A stretch of 64,000 bases of DNA from Xestospongia muta (Eukaryota; Porifera; Demospongiae; Haplosclerida; Petrosiidae), in NCBI GenBank assembly GCA_963693285.1, contig OY848918.1, positions 6,453,876-6,517,875 of the forward strand, written 5' to 3'. The notes beneath the pieces were generated by a model. The model was not told the DNA's origin, did not search any database, and was given only the letters and a program-made list of their open reading frames with translations. Each line of letters opens with the position of its first letter. Positions within the stretch are counted from its first letter, which is position 1. Positions 1-11,970 of the stretch are shown in pieces. The position numbers and the translations under genes were made by a program.

Positions 1-3000
1 CCATTACTCTCTCTCCAATATTCAAATATATAGGTTTCTGATTTCGAACAAAATGTTTCTCTTTCTGATTTCTTGCTTTCTGGTGGTTTGTTGGATACAA
101 AAGGTCTAAATGTGTTCTTATCCTCCTTCTCATTAGCAATTCAGCTGGTGCAGTACCCGTAGTACTTTGGGGTGTCACTCTGTATTTTAACAAGAAACGT
201 GGAATTCTTGTTTCTAATGGACCCTCCATCTTTCTCAGTCCCTTCTTTACTGTTTTGACAGCACGCTCTGCCAATCCATTCGAAGCTGGGTGATATGGAG
301 GTGTGAACATATGTCGAATTCCATTTCGTTGCATGAACTCTTTAAATTCTTGACTCGTAAAAGCCGGACCATTGTCAGACACTAGTACTTCAGGGAGACC
401 GTGTGTAGCAAAAACTGTTCTCAATTTCAAAATAGTAGATTCGGAGGAAGTTGATGGTACACTGAAAACTTCAAGCCATTTTGAGTAGGCGTCAATAATG
501 ATTAGCAGGGTTTTACCCATAAATGGTCCTGCATGATCCACATGTAGTCGTGTCCATGGCTTCTCTGGCCACTTCCATGCTTGCACTGGTCTTGCTGGAG
601 GCATTTCCTTTTCTTGTTGACACTTTATACAATCATGTGCTTGTTTCTCCAAATCTATATTCAAAGACGGCCACCACACATAACTCCTGGCAAAATATTT
701 CATTTTGACAATTCCTGGATGGCCTTCATGAATTTCTTGTAGTACATGTTGTCTCAGCTGATGTGGTATGATAACTCTAGTACCCCATAAGAGACAGCCA
801 TCCTCAACACTTAACTCATCTTTTCTCTGCTTATACGGTGCTATGTCTTTACTGGTAATGTTTTCTGGCCAGCCCTGTAGGACATATTTCTTAACCTTTG
901 ACAAAACTATGTCTCTCTCAGTATAAGAATTAACTTGGGATACTGATACTAAGGAATTATCCAGTCTTTCCATAAGTAGTATAGTCTCAGCTGGCTTGGG
1001 TACGTGTTTGAGTGTTGTTGGTAATGGAAGTCTGCTAAGACCATCAGCATTTCCAATGTTTTTACCGGGACGATATTTAATAGAGTAGCAATAGCCACTT
1101 AATGTTAGTGCCCATCTCTGAACTCTGGCAGAGGCAGTTGCTGGAATTCCTCGATTTTCTCCGAATAAATACATTAACGGTTTGTGATCTGAATAAATGG
1201 AAAATGTGCGACCATACAGATATTGGTGGTACCGTTTCACTCCGAATACAATAGCAAGTGCTTCTTTGTCGATTTGCGAATATCTTTTTTCAACAGGTGT
1301 GAGAGCTCGAGAAACATAACTGATAGGACGCTCAGTTCCATCTTCCATTTGGTGAGCTAATACCGCTCCCACTCCTACTGGTGAGGCATCACACGATAAT
1401 ATTAATGGCTTTGAACAATCATAATGAACAAGTAGATTAGGTGACTGCAAAAATGACTTAGCTCGTATGAAGGCATCATCTTGTTCTTTCGACCAACTCC
1501 ATGACACATTTGTCTGCAACAACTTATAGAGAGGTGACAAAATAGTTGACATATTTGGTATAAATTTACTGTAATAGTTAATTAAACCTAGGAATGCTTT
1601 TAATTGAGATCGATTTGTTGGCCTAGGTGCATCACTTATTGCTCTAACCTTTTCATCTGTGGGTTGGAGTCCTTCTTTACTTATTTTGTGTCCAAGATAC
1701 TCAACGCTGGGAAGTAAGAACTGACACTTGGACTTCTTTAACCGCATTCCAGCTCTTTCTAATCTTGTGAGAACCTCATCTAGCGTCTTAAGATGTTCCT
1801 CCTCAGTACACCCTGTGATCAAGATGTCGTCAATATAAACTGCTACGTGCTCTAGTCCTTGCAGTAGATTCTCCATTGTTCGCTGGAATATGGCAGGGGC
1901 AGAGGAGACTCCAAAAGGCAACCTATTATACTCATAAAGACCTTTGTGAGTGTTTATGACCAGGTACTTCTTCGCAGTCTCATCTAGGCTCAATTGAAGA
2001 TAGGCATGAGATAAATCTAATTTTGTGAATACGACTCCACCTGACATTTTGGTAAATAGTTCCTCAATTCTAGGAATTGGGTGTGAATCAACAAGTATTG
2101 CTTGATTTGCTGTGACTTTATAGTCACCACATACTCTTATTGTGCCATCCTCCTTCATAATAGGAACTATTGGAGCAGCCCATTCTGCTGACTGTACCTT
2201 CTTTATTATTCCTTCTTTCTCCAACCTGTTTAATTCATTTTCAACTTTGTGCTTCAATGCGAATGGAACTGGACGGGGTTTGTAGAATTTTGGACGGACT
2301 TGTGGGTCTACCAGTAGTCTCGCCTTCTCTCCTTCTATCATTCCAAGTTCATCTCGGAACACAATTTCATGGTCTGTCAGTATGCTCAGCAATTTGCTTG
2401 CATTGAGTTTGTTTACTCTGTAGATATTTCTCCAGTCCAGTTTTAGTTCTGATAACCAATTTCGTCCTAATAGACTTGGACCCGATCCATGAGCAACGAT
2501 GAGGGAAAGTCTCTTCCTCTCTTCTCCATGTTTTACATCTATATTGATTTTTCCCACTGCTTTTACATCTTCTCCTGTGTAAGTTCGTAGAGTAATAGCA
2601 GCTGGTTCTAGTGGTGGTGCATCATTGAGACTCCATAGTGTGTCATATGTCGATTTACTGATAATAGATACTGCAGCTCCCGTATCAATCTCCATCCTTA
2701 ATGGTTTTTTGTGAACTGTCACTGTTACATAAATAGGCTTATTATGATGTTTAGTAACTGTGTACAAATCATAAACTTCTTCCGACTGGGTTTCATTTTC
2801 TTCAATATTATTGGTGTGTTGGCTATTTCGCTGGGAACGTTCGTTAGTCCCTCTCTGTTTCACTCTACACACTTTTGCTATGTGTCCTCTCCTTTGACAA
2901 TAATGGCAAACAGCTTCTGTAAACCTACACTTATGGGGGGAGTGTTTACCTCCACACCTATAACAACTGTGGACCGTAGAGTCCCACCTACCATTGTTTT

Positions 3001-3598
3001 GTGGTTTCTTCCCCTTGGAGATTTTCTTTATGTCAGCTTCTTCTCTCACAGCTGGTTTCTCTGCTCCAGCTAATGCCAGTTGTTTTGCATCTCTGGCAGC
3101 TGACTCCATTAACTGAGCTATCTCCAAGAGACTCTCAAAGTCGGTCCTCTTTTCCGCGAGTAGACGACACTGTATCTGCTTATTATTAATACCGCAGATA
3201 AGACGATCTCTGAGCATGTCCTTCAGAGAATCTCCATAATCACAGTGTATAGCTATATGCCGTAACTCTTCTACATACTTTGCAACAGACTCATCCTCGG
3301 CTCTGATGCGGGTGTTAAACTTGAAACGTTGTACGGTAACGATCGGTTTCGGGTTGAAATGTTGCTTCACGAGCTGAACTATCTCCTCGTAGTCTACTCC
3401 CGACGGTTTCCTTGGGGCTACTAAGTTTCTAATAGTGTAGTACGTCTCCTTGCCACATAACGTGAGTAGCGTTGCCCTCTTCTTTGTGCCTTCCGTGATG
3501 TCGTGCGCTTCTAGGTAGAAGGCAACACGTTCCATGTAGCTATCCCAGTCTTCCCTAAGAGCATCAAATTCTCCTAAGGTTGAAACTTGGCCTGCCAT
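1..3598 (-). CDS. gag-pol: Gag-Pol polyprotein of the Ty3/gypsy element (partial, C-terminus missing)
   Basis: This is a single frame from ATG at 3598-3596, open for about 1,199 codons to the window edge. Domains in order: a gag capsid-like region (about 3598-3000); two CCHC knuckles (about 2970-2930 and 2915-2870, pattern CX2CX4HX4C); an aspartic protease with D-T-G-A at about 2686; reverse transcriptase with Y-I-D-D at about 1836-1825; RNase H with a C-D-A-S motif near 1400; and integrase with an HHCC zinc-binding part (about 770-625) and the D, D, E residues near 555, 376 and 280. I checked the frame at the knuckle, protease, RT and integrase sites and all four agree. Gag and Pol are fused without a frameshift. 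Confidence 0.93.
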   Translation of the reverse strand, partial: MAGQVSTLGEFDALREDWDSYMERVAFYLEAHDITEGTKKRATLLTLCGKETYYTIRNLVAPRKPSGVDYEEIVQLVKQHFNPKPIVTVQRFKFNTRIRAEDESVAKYVEELRHIAIHCDYGDSLKDMLRDRLICGINNKQIQCRLLAEKRTDFESLLEIAQLMESAARDAKQLALAGAEKPAVREEADIKKISKGKKPQNNGRWDSTVHSCYRCGGKHSPHKCRFTEAVCHYCQRRGHIAKVCRVKQRGTNERSQRNSQHTNNIEENETQSEEVYDLYTVTKHHNKPIYVTVTVHKKPLRMEIDTGAAVSIISKSTYDTLWSLNDAPPLEPAAITLRTYTGEDVKAVGKINIDVKHGEERKRLSLIVAHGSGPSLLGRNWLSELKLDWRNIYRVNKLNASKLLSILTDHEIVFRDELGMIEGEKARLLVDPQVRPKFYKPRPVPFALKHKVENELNRLEKEGIIKKVQSAEWAAPIVPIMKEDGTIRVCGDYKVTANQAILVDSHPIPRIEELFTKMSGGVVFTKLDLSHAYLQLSLDETAKKYLVINTHKGLYEYNRLPFGVSSAPAIFQRTMENLLQGLEHVAVYIDDILITGCTEEEHLKTLDEVLTRLERAGMRLKKSKCQFLLPSVEYLGHKISKEGLQPTDEKVRAISDAPRPTNRSQLKAFLGLINYYSKFIPNMSTILSPLYKLLQTNVSWSWSKEQDDAFIRAKSFLQSPNLLVHYDCSKPLILSCDASPVGVGAVLAHQMEDGTERPISYVSRALTPVEKRYSQIDKEALAIVFGVKRYHQYLYGRTFSIYSDHKPLMYLFGENRGIPATASARVQRWALTLSGYCYSIKYRPGKNIGNADGLSRLPLPTTLKHVPKPAETILLMERLDNSLVSVSQVNSYTERDIVLSKVKKYVLQGWPENITSKDIAPYKQRKDELSVEDGCLLWGTRVIIPHQLRQHVLQEIHEGHPGIVKMKYFARSYVWWPSLNIDLEKQAHDCIKCQQEKEMPPARPVQAWKWPEKPWTRLHVDHAGPFMGKTLLIIIDAYSKWLEVFSVPSTSSESTILKLRTVFATHGLPEVLVSDNGPAFTSQEFKEFMQRNGIRHMFTPPYHPASNGLAERAVKTVKKGLRKMEGPLETRIPRFLLKYRVTPQSTTGTAPAELLMRRRIRTHLDLLYPTNHQKARNQKEKHFVRNQKPIYLNIGERVM

Positions 3599-3609
3599 CC
3601 TCGTCGCCA
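3599..3609 (-). other. Primer-binding site of the Ty3/gypsy element
   Basis: TGGCGACGAGG on the minus strand lies two bases inside the LTR and abuts the gag ATG at 3598. It starts with TGG, as expected for pairing with a tRNA 3' end. The tRNA species is not identified. Confidence 0.6.
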
Positions 3610-3611
3610 AT

Positions 3612-3815
3612 TGTTATATATTTGGGTTGATGGACGGTGAGTTCGATTTAAACTGATTTAAATAGATCTTGTACTAACAGTGACAAACTCAGAGTAAGTA
3701 AAACAACACACTATTGACATGTGGTCTCTGCCACGCATGCGCATATATATATTTATATAAACTAATAACAGTAAATGAATAATAAATCACAATGCAATAT
3801 ATTTAATACATAACA
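3612..3815 (-). repeat. 5' LTR of the Ty3/gypsy element (204 bp)
   Basis: The LTR is bounded by the inverted hexamer TGTTAT/ATAACA, with the usual TG...CA ends. On the minus strand its end is followed after two bases by TGGCGACGAGG, which starts with the TGG complementary to a tRNA 3' CCA. The interior carries a TATA-rich stretch at about 3745-3765 that could serve as promoter. The partner LTR and target-site duplication cannot be seen because the left flank is out of the window. Confidence 0.85.
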
Positions 3816-6541
3816 GCTTTATTGCTAAGGATGATGTCCAAGATATTCTTATTTACATTCATGAAAATTTGGGAACAATTCTTTATTACAGAGACATTGA
3901 CAAAAATGTCATTGTATGTGTTCCTGATGTCCTTTTAAAGATTATATCAGAACTTGTTTTTGTTTCTGTCACTGAAAGTGCAAAAGACAAGTTTACAGGG
4001 GTAAGTACTCATGGTGAAATTCATGAAGAGTTTCTCAATTCTCTCATGGCTAACAAAGAAGTGTATGGACAATTAGATGCACAATATGTCATTAAAGTTA
4101 TGAGACATTTTAAATTAATCACAACACTAACAGAGAAGGATGAGATTTCTAGCATTATTAATACTGTTCATGATAGTGCTCCACTATTTGCTCCTTCTCT
4201 ACTTCGTCCTGATCATAATGGCAATCAGTCTCCTACTGATCATGATATTCATACAACATTACTTGTCTCGTTTGGAAATGACGAAATGCCACCTCATTTG
4301 TTTCAGAATTTGATTGTTGCCCTCAGAGCTCAGAGTATGGAAGTGGAGAAGAATGATTCACAATTAATGTGGAGTCTCTCACATGATCATTCTCGTTATA
4401 GTGATCATATTTACTTCAAGGTTTCCTATTGTAAGGAAAAGTGGTTTGTGGAGCTCCAACTTAGAAAAGGTATGACAGAGTACATAGAAGTTCGATGTAA
4501 ACCCATAGAAGATACTACATCTGCTCAAAGTACACAACAGTACTGGCATATTGTGTACCAAAGTATCAAGAAAGTATTAAATTTTGTATGTGATACATTT
4601 CCACATACACGTCATCTTAAGCCAATGTATGGAGCCTACTGCTGGTCAGATAATGGTCTTCACTTCTCTGAATATAATGAGGAAAAGTCTACATTTTTAT
4701 GCAACAATTGTAACTGGGATAAAAAAGAAGCAATTGTTTGGTTTCAGCCACTTAAAGAGGTTGGTATCATTAATATATATTGCAGTTAACATTGATGGTT
4801 GTTCTTTGACATAGATGGACATGATTAAAGTTCAGTTTCAACCTGAAACAGAAGATGTTGAAGTTCAGTTTGACTGCTTTTCTCCTTTAATAGGTATCAA
4901 TCTATGTATCTTGGAACAAACTCACTTTTGTTCTGCTTTGTAGACAGTCTACCTAATGCCTACATAGCTGGACAGAAGCTCTTTGTTATACAAGGAGACC
5001 TTTATCAATCATTTCATTGGGAGGAGTGTGGTCTGAGACTGTCTTGTCCTAAAGGAGCTTTATCATCACCAAATGATAGATGTGAGGTTGCTATAGTAGC
5101 ACTAGCTGGTGGTCAGTTTAAACTTCCAGAAAGAACTAAACTAGTTAGTGCTGTTTATGGCATCTCTGTTAGTAAGCCACTCCTTAAACCATTGACTCTG
5201 GAGTTACAACATTGTGTAGCTCTAGAAACAAAAGCTCATGCTGACAGGCTCAAATTTGTTAGAGCTCCTCTAATAGGATGTGACTCTAATGCTGAATTTA
5301 CAATAATGGAAGAAGGGGTGTTTTTTCCTGGTAGTTGGTATGGCTCTATTACATGTGATCATTTCTGTAAGGTTGCAATGGTGGACGAACAACCTACAGG
5401 TATGACCATTTCTATGTGATGCTCTTTGTTAGCACATGTTGCAGGTAGTAATGCTTATTTTTGTAAAGTATATCATGAAAAGATTGCTCCTTTCACATGG
5501 ACTGTAAAAATGACTGTTGTGAAGCGTCTCAATGTCCTTAACGAAGTATTTCATAAATATATGCTTTATGCTACATTTAATTGTAATTTTCATTATAGTA
5601 TATGGAAAGAAAGTATCCTCAAGCTATTGCTTATAGCTTTGATGAAGTATTACCTAGGCCTTCAGAAACAGCTTTAAAATTTTTACTAGATGATAAGGAT
5701 GAGAAACGTCCTAAGGGTTGGAAAATATTTCCAGTGTCAGATTCCCAGGTCAGAGATTACAAAATAATTTATCTTTGTTTAGTATACTTTTCTTTTGCAG
5801 CTTAAATTTAAACTCATTGACAAATTTGTAAGCCCTGAAGTGCCTGAACCACCAGCTTATGTTGTCAACGTGTACGCAGAGGAAAGTTCTGAAACTGAAG
5901 AAATTTTTCACTATCCAGTTCCATTGATTTGTGTGAACAAGCCAGAAAAGACATTATTTATCCATCTATCATTGAGAATTAATCCAATAGCAGGTACTTG
6001 AAAACTTGTGAAATAAAGTGAATGATTACATTAAGCAGTGTGCTAACATATGGACATAAGCAATTTTGTTTTCAAAAATGAAATAACCTGTCCTGCCATG
6101 TCTTCATAGTATTATATTTTTTGACTATAGATTCTGTGATATCAAACTCTCCTAATCAAAGTAGTACTCCCTTAGACTCTGCAGTGGCTAAGAGAGCTCT
6201 AGTTCAGTGTACTGACATTATCACTGAATCAAATATAGATCCCTTTACCCTTGTAATAAAGCTGTACTCAAGAGAAATCGTGCCCCAGGATGTTTATAAG
6301 AGAGTTAAAGACAAAGATACTAGAGATTCAGCAGAGGATCGCCGTGGTAGAATTCTTGATTACTTAACGGATCGTATTGAACATGATGTTGACATTTTGA
6401 CATCATTTCTGAGTGTTTTAAGAGAATTAAGTCGAGATGATTTAGCAGACATAATCATGACAAAATATTTTAGGTTGGTAGCTTTTGTTTAACCAATTGA
6501 TCAAATTCTAATCTTTCTTTTTCAGAATTAAACACAGTTGA
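3816..6541 (+). pseudogene. Gene A: 3' part of a Roc-COR/ZU5/UPA/CARD receptor gene, split by the retrotransposon
   Basis: Coding exons: 3816-4759 (continuation of COR2), 4815-4893, 4944-5399 (ZU5), 5445-5545, 5599-5748 and 5801-5993 (UPA), 6131-6473 (CARD-like), 6526-6541 (stop TGA). All introns are short with GT-AG ends and the phases match genes C, E and G. The first exon picks up in the middle of COR2, directly after the LTR, in frame with the homologous exon of G (54893 onward). The upstream exons must lie beyond the window, if they exist. The frame is otherwise intact, so the gene was probably functional until the insertion. The last 1.8 kb is nearly identical to the tail of gene C. Confidence 0.85.
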
Positions 6542-9196
6542 AAGTAGAAGATAAAACTACATCAATCTATCTTAAATGTAACAATGTTGACTAAGCCATT
6601 GCAAATATAACCTTTCATATCATACACCTTTTGTCAGTTTAATTTTATATACTTATATATTTTATTTTAAGTACTTTCCTACCTTTTCCTAGGGTGGAAA
6701 ACAATTGTCATAATTTCTTCAATAGCTGTATTTAATTTAATAGACACTTTAGACATGTATTATTATCTGCTGCTATTTCTTGTAGTTGCTATTTATAATG
6801 ACCTATAAGCTGTTTAATATTATGATTGGTTGTTTTATCCTTTCCTTTGTTTTGCTATTAAATTTTAAGCTACATATAATTATGTACATATGTCTTTATA
6901 TACTGTTCAAATAATTATTGTATTACCTCTATTACCTGCTGATTGTCAACTTATGAAAATTGATGACTCCTGAATGATGACGGTGACAAATTCCCACTCT
7001 CAACCATCCACATATTTCATCATAAATTTGTGCTTATAGCAGTCATGTCCTACAGTAAAAGATATGCAAAGTGTTCTCAATAAACAAGCTCTTCAGTTTT
7101 ATACATGGAATTTTGTCTTCTAATGACATCAATGGAGTTTCTAATTTCATCCTCTACAGCTTTATTGAATCATGAATTATGAAGTATAATGTCAATGTTA
7201 TAGGTGTGAAGATTCTTTCATCATATAAGGATGCTGTCCTATCAGTACAAACATGACAATTGCTTAAATAAAATCTTGAAAGTTTCGTCTGAACTTTGAA
7301 ATAATGACCATTAAACACCTATAATTCACCTTATAATATAAACAATATTTTAATTTTTAGTAAATAAATTATAGTTATTAAGAGGTTATCCAATAATAAT
7401 TATTGATCCTTAATGTTTGATACTCAACAAATAAAAAAAAACATTTCTTGTTTTAATATTTTTGACATCAGGTTTAAAGTATCTGCTCATGATCAAGAAG
7501 TAATAATTTGATAAGTTTAACTGATTAAACATAATATTACAAATAAACTTAATTAGACTTTATGTAAACTGTGGAAGTTTTGAATGTTCATGATCACATA
7601 TTAAATTCTTAACTATGAATTATGCTAGGATTTATTTACGTCTGTGTTATGAGTAGTCTGGTTAGAAAAAGAACGTAGATAGAGAGATTATATATATGCA
7701 TCCTGAGACATTGTGTAGTAGTAAAAAGTTAACAAAGAATATTATGTTTATATTCCTAATACTGACAAAGCTCTTGAAATATGTAATGATCTTAATGAAA
7801 CTAATAAGTCAAGAATCAAGTATCAAAATATTTTCAAAAGCTAATAAATTAGCAAATTAAAAATATTTTTTAAAGCCAGTAAATGTTTTGTTGTTCTTCA
7901 AGCTATAATATATACAGATATGAGTATGTTACATTGTTTTTTATTATACACATTCACTTATACATTTATTTATTATTTTTAAATTTCTTCAACATAAACC
8001 TAACTGAGAATGAGCGTATGTAATTTTAGGACGAAGAAGCGAGACCTGCCGAAAAATAAACTATCGAGTCAGTGAACACAACGGAAACAGTAAAATATAT
8101 TAATATATGATTCTATCACAATACTGTCCGTGCGTGCATATTACTATTTTTTTGACTACACTTTTGTCTATGAAAGAAATTTATAAACAGCGCTTCATAA
8201 ATCTAATTGATTATTTATTTAATTAGTCTAACTAGCCAGACACTCCGCCTATTCGTCAAAAGAGGAGGGGCTAACTAGCTTTGAAGATATTTTCCATGAT
8301 ACATCTTAATTTTCTAGCTTATGGGAAGAAGTAAGAAAGATGGAGAAGAAGGTTAGTATACTGAGGCCAAATTATATAACCCATAGCTATTATTTGCTGT
8401 TTAAATGTTTTGTAAAGTTAATAAAGTAGTGCCTGTAGGTCCTCCAGGAAGTCCATACATCATTGTGTATAATTAATATTTTGGATTAGGGGGTGGGGAT
8501 CAGTTTAATAGGATGTCCTGCACTGGTTAATAATAATGTTGCTGTATTTGCTAACATTCAATTATTATATCAAACTTTATAATAGCAAAAATGTAGAGCT
8601 AGAGATATTAAAGGGTATATAACATTTAGAATTCCTTAGTTATGATTAATATTGTCTTTCATATAATGATAGCAAATGTACAATATCATTTATATGGGTG
8701 GAGTACACTATTATCATCCCTATTTATAATAGAGACAATTCTTTCATTTTCTTAATTCATTTTAACTTGTAATATTATATATTATATCCTCTTTTTCCTT
8801 CAATATCAGTACCAAATTCCTCCAAATATACATCACGTAGAATAGTGTGTTATCACTTGATTATTATTACATCATACCTAGTCCATTGTAGTCATGACCA
8901 ATTCCAGGAAGTGACAAGTGCATGTGTAGGCTTTACAATAAAAACGACACCTCTGAAACTGCTGTGTCAATATCCCTATGAAAACTGTTATTAAAAACTA
9001 ACTACCATAAATGTTGTCACTAACAATAGGACAATCATAGCGATTAAAATAAATATTTATATGCACTGTGTTAGGTAGAACAAAAGAATTCTTTCATATA
9101 TGCTGCACTGTCATGATAAGTGCACATAGATCATCATGCATTAAATTAACCCTTGGATACTATATTGCCTGGGATGGATGTATCTTAAATACAATC
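6542..9196. other. Intergenic region A-B, no gene recognised
   Basis: AT-rich sequence without a recognisable coding exon on either strand. It is colinear with 18377-22813 apart from a 1.84-kb insertion in that second copy and a few small indels. A stretch at 8486-8511 (TTAGGGGGTGGGGATCAG core) also occurs inside the MITE at 60286-60406. Confidence 0.6.
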
Positions 9197-11970
9197 ATGT
9201 CTGCTCATAGTGATCATGATAGCTCACCTTCTTATCCCTATGATTCTCCTATTGAAGTTGAAGAGTCTCATAATACCTCTAAGGGTGTTCAAGAAAGATC
9301 TAGACTGGGTCCAAGTGCAGGAATATATGTAGGTGTTACACAAGTTGGACGAGTTCTTGGAATTATGCCAATAAAAGTAATGTACCAGCCATCAATACAG
9401 GCATCAACAATTACTCATGATTCAGCTTTCATAGAAGGTATTTTTGTATTCATTTCTGTAAACTACTTCAGTGTTTGTTACCACAGCATGCTAAATACAA
9501 TAATAATAAGTGTTGTTAAGTTATCTTTTCCTTTTTAACAGGCCACACTGTTGATGACAAATATATCAAAGAATTGATATTAAATCAATCAAATACTGCC
9601 AAAATACGTCCAGTGTTGCTATCTTTTGGTGGTATTCCTGAAAGCGGTAAAACGAAGGCTGTCCAGCATCTTCTGAATAATTATGTTGATCCAAGTCCTT
9701 TTGAACCTATAACAAAGAAAAGTGAGATGAAGTTAAGAGCAGAAGGAATCACTTATTATGAGCTGGTAGCTGCTGGATTTCATCCTTTGAGAGATCTCAC
9801 TATCACTGAGGTCACAAAAGAGTCTAGTTGTGCTTTTGGTATTTTGTCTGCTTTTCAAATTGGACTTTTAGAAAAAGGCCAAGTACCACTTTTCAAGTTC
9901 AATCCCAATCAACCAAATAATTTTAAAGATGAAGAATTAGAAGATCATCTTCAGCAAACATTCAAGTATCTTTATGAATATGAGCACACTCCTAGAGGAA
10001 ATGAAGTCACTATCGCTGAACAAAAGTATGCTCGACGTCTATACAAGTTGCTTCCAGAAGGCATTGCACTTGTCAACATATGGAATATTGCAATCAATAA
10101 AACAGTTCTCCATTTTATGACTGCATTACGTGGTCTTCTTTACAACAGTTACACTTGGCTTTTTCTAGATATGGACCAAGACCTGGAAGATCTCGAAAAA
10201 CCTCCAGAAATATCTGATACTACTATAGCTAGTAGAGATTGGTCGGTTCTCATGAAATGGCGTCCTCGTCTTCATTACTTTCTTCGTCGCAGTAGAATGA
10301 GCGAAAATAAACATAGTGCTAGGAAGAATGTGTGTACTATATTTGCTAAGCATAAGAGCTCTACCAATGAAGACTTGAAGCAAAAGATCACCGAACTTGA
10401 AGCTAAAGTACAGCAAGCTGCTAAACATATTGGTGTGTCTTCTCTTATAGAGCCAAAAATTGAGACCATTGAGTTAAATGGTCATGGTATTCCTAATGAT
10501 TATTCTCTTCATCTTTATCAGAAGTTTCAAAGAGTAATTTACAATACACCATATGAAGCTATACCTCTCTCTTGGGTATTTCTTTGCAGCTTATTTTACA
10601 GGTCATCAAATATATTTATAGCTAAGACAGAGCTTTTACTGAAAGCTAAAGAATGTGGTATGGATGATATCTCACTTACTAAGTTTTGCAAGTTCTACAC
10701 TTCCTTTGGCAGTATATTTGATCTTAGTCTTGTTAATCCAGACTATCCCTATGTCATAGTGAAGCCAATGTGTTTTCTAAAGTCTTTAGATCAATTATTA
10801 AGCCCACAAAGTAGCATTTGTCAGTATTATGTAAATGGTATTGTTCCAGCAAAAGCATGCCAAGAAGCTTTTGGTAAGAATTGGTTGGCATTTATGGAAG
10901 CATTATTATCTGTCAATCTAGCCACAAAAGTATCTAATTCAAATTTAGATATGCCCAATCTTGATTTCAATGAAATGCATTACTTTGTCCCTTTAAGTCG
11001 TAAAGGCAATCTTATAACAAAAGCCGATCCTACAGCAGTTCATCTCATTACTAGTATCAATACACCACATGTTTTCAAACAAGCCACGTTTGCTAAGTAC
11101 CTCCTAGAGTCATTGCCAGAACCAAAGCTTGTACCATGTAGTAATCCTAACCAAACGATCATCAAAGAGTGTTCTACTGGTACTATCATCAGTCTTGTCT
11201 CTCATAGTCCTGCCAGCAAAATATCAGTTAGTAAAGCTAATTCTGAAGTCTGCTCTCTCAGTGTTAAAGCTTATAATGATATTGCAGAAACATGTAAAAT
11301 TGGAACTACAAAATACAAATTTGTTGCAATATGTGTTAAAGGTGGAGATCCTGATGTACGAGATATTCCATTTTGTCAGTATCATGTTTTACCAAATGAC
11401 ACACTCTGTGATGATTGTGTGATAGCTGGGAGAGTTAATGATCAGTTGAAAGCATGGAATGAAGCATTGAGAAAGGTTAGGGACTTTATAGTTGTCATAT
11501 CTTATAATATTGTTCTTGCTTGTCCTTTTAGTATCCAATTCCTTCAAAAAGTCAACCAGACAGAGGTAAGTTTTTGTTAAGATATTAAACTTAAATTGTA
11601 ATCTATTATATATAGATTTAAAGTCTTCAGAGCTTGCTTACATTGCTGAGAAGATTGCATTATGTAATCCAAGTATTGTTGGTGAAACATTTGGTTTCAA
11701 GGATTTAAGTCAATTTCAAGAAATGAAAGGAGAGAAACTTTTTAATGCAATGCTATTACAATGGGATAGAGTAAACCAGCTGGATGCACAAGTAGAAATC
11801 AGGCAAGAGTTGGCAAGGAAACTATTAGAATTAGATGCATTGTATAATGGCCTGCCTGAACAGAAGCCAGACTTTGAAGCCATTGCAAAAGAAATAGATA
11901 TTCATGGTATGTTGTGTATAAACTTTAAAGGTGCTCATACATGTGTCTTTTTTCTATAGCACGACTTTAA
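9197..11970 (+). CDS. Gene B: short-form receptor, Roc1-COR1-Death
   Basis: Five exons: 9197-9437, 9542-11475, 11532-11565, 11616-11906, 11960-11970 (stop TAA); about 836 aa. Exon 1 encodes a Ser/Asp-rich N-terminus ending in a segment with L-G-I-M-P-I-K. Exon 2 holds the P-loop GIPESGKT at about residues 111-118 and a COR-like region starting around P-L-S-W, ending in a C-D-D-C pair. Exon 4 encodes a Death domain with the typical L-L-Q-W helix and R-Q-E-L-A-R-K helix. The last exon adds only A-R-L. Unlike gene E there is no second Roc-COR, ZU5, UPA or CARD. I start at the ATG at 9197, since upstream in-frame codons have no counterpart in the family. It may be an adaptor or a regulator of the long forms (inference). 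Confidence 0.82.

Larger units (their letters stand above)
1..3815 (-). mobile_element. Ty3/gypsy LTR retrotransposon, 5' part (continues beyond window start)
   Basis: The element is read on the minus strand: 5' LTR at 3815-3612, a primer-binding site beginning TGG at 3609, then one gag-pol frame that is still open at base 1. The 3' LTR lies outside the window. The right boundary falls inside a sequence that is otherwise a coding exon of the Roc-COR receptor family (compare 3816-3870 with 54893-54950), so the element inserted into an exon of gene A. The uninterrupted frame suggests a young, possibly still competent copy. Family assignment rests on domain order protease-RT-RNase H-integrase, as in Metaviridae. 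Confidence 0.95.

Noticed and set aside
2170..3189. Plus-strand open frames within the retrotransposon
   Set aside because: They are antisense to the continuous gag-pol frame and show no recognisable features.
10165..10469. Antisense open frames opposite the Roc1 coding exon (also in B' and C)
   Set aside because: They are shadows of the strongly supported + strand exon, and their conservation follows from the sense protein.
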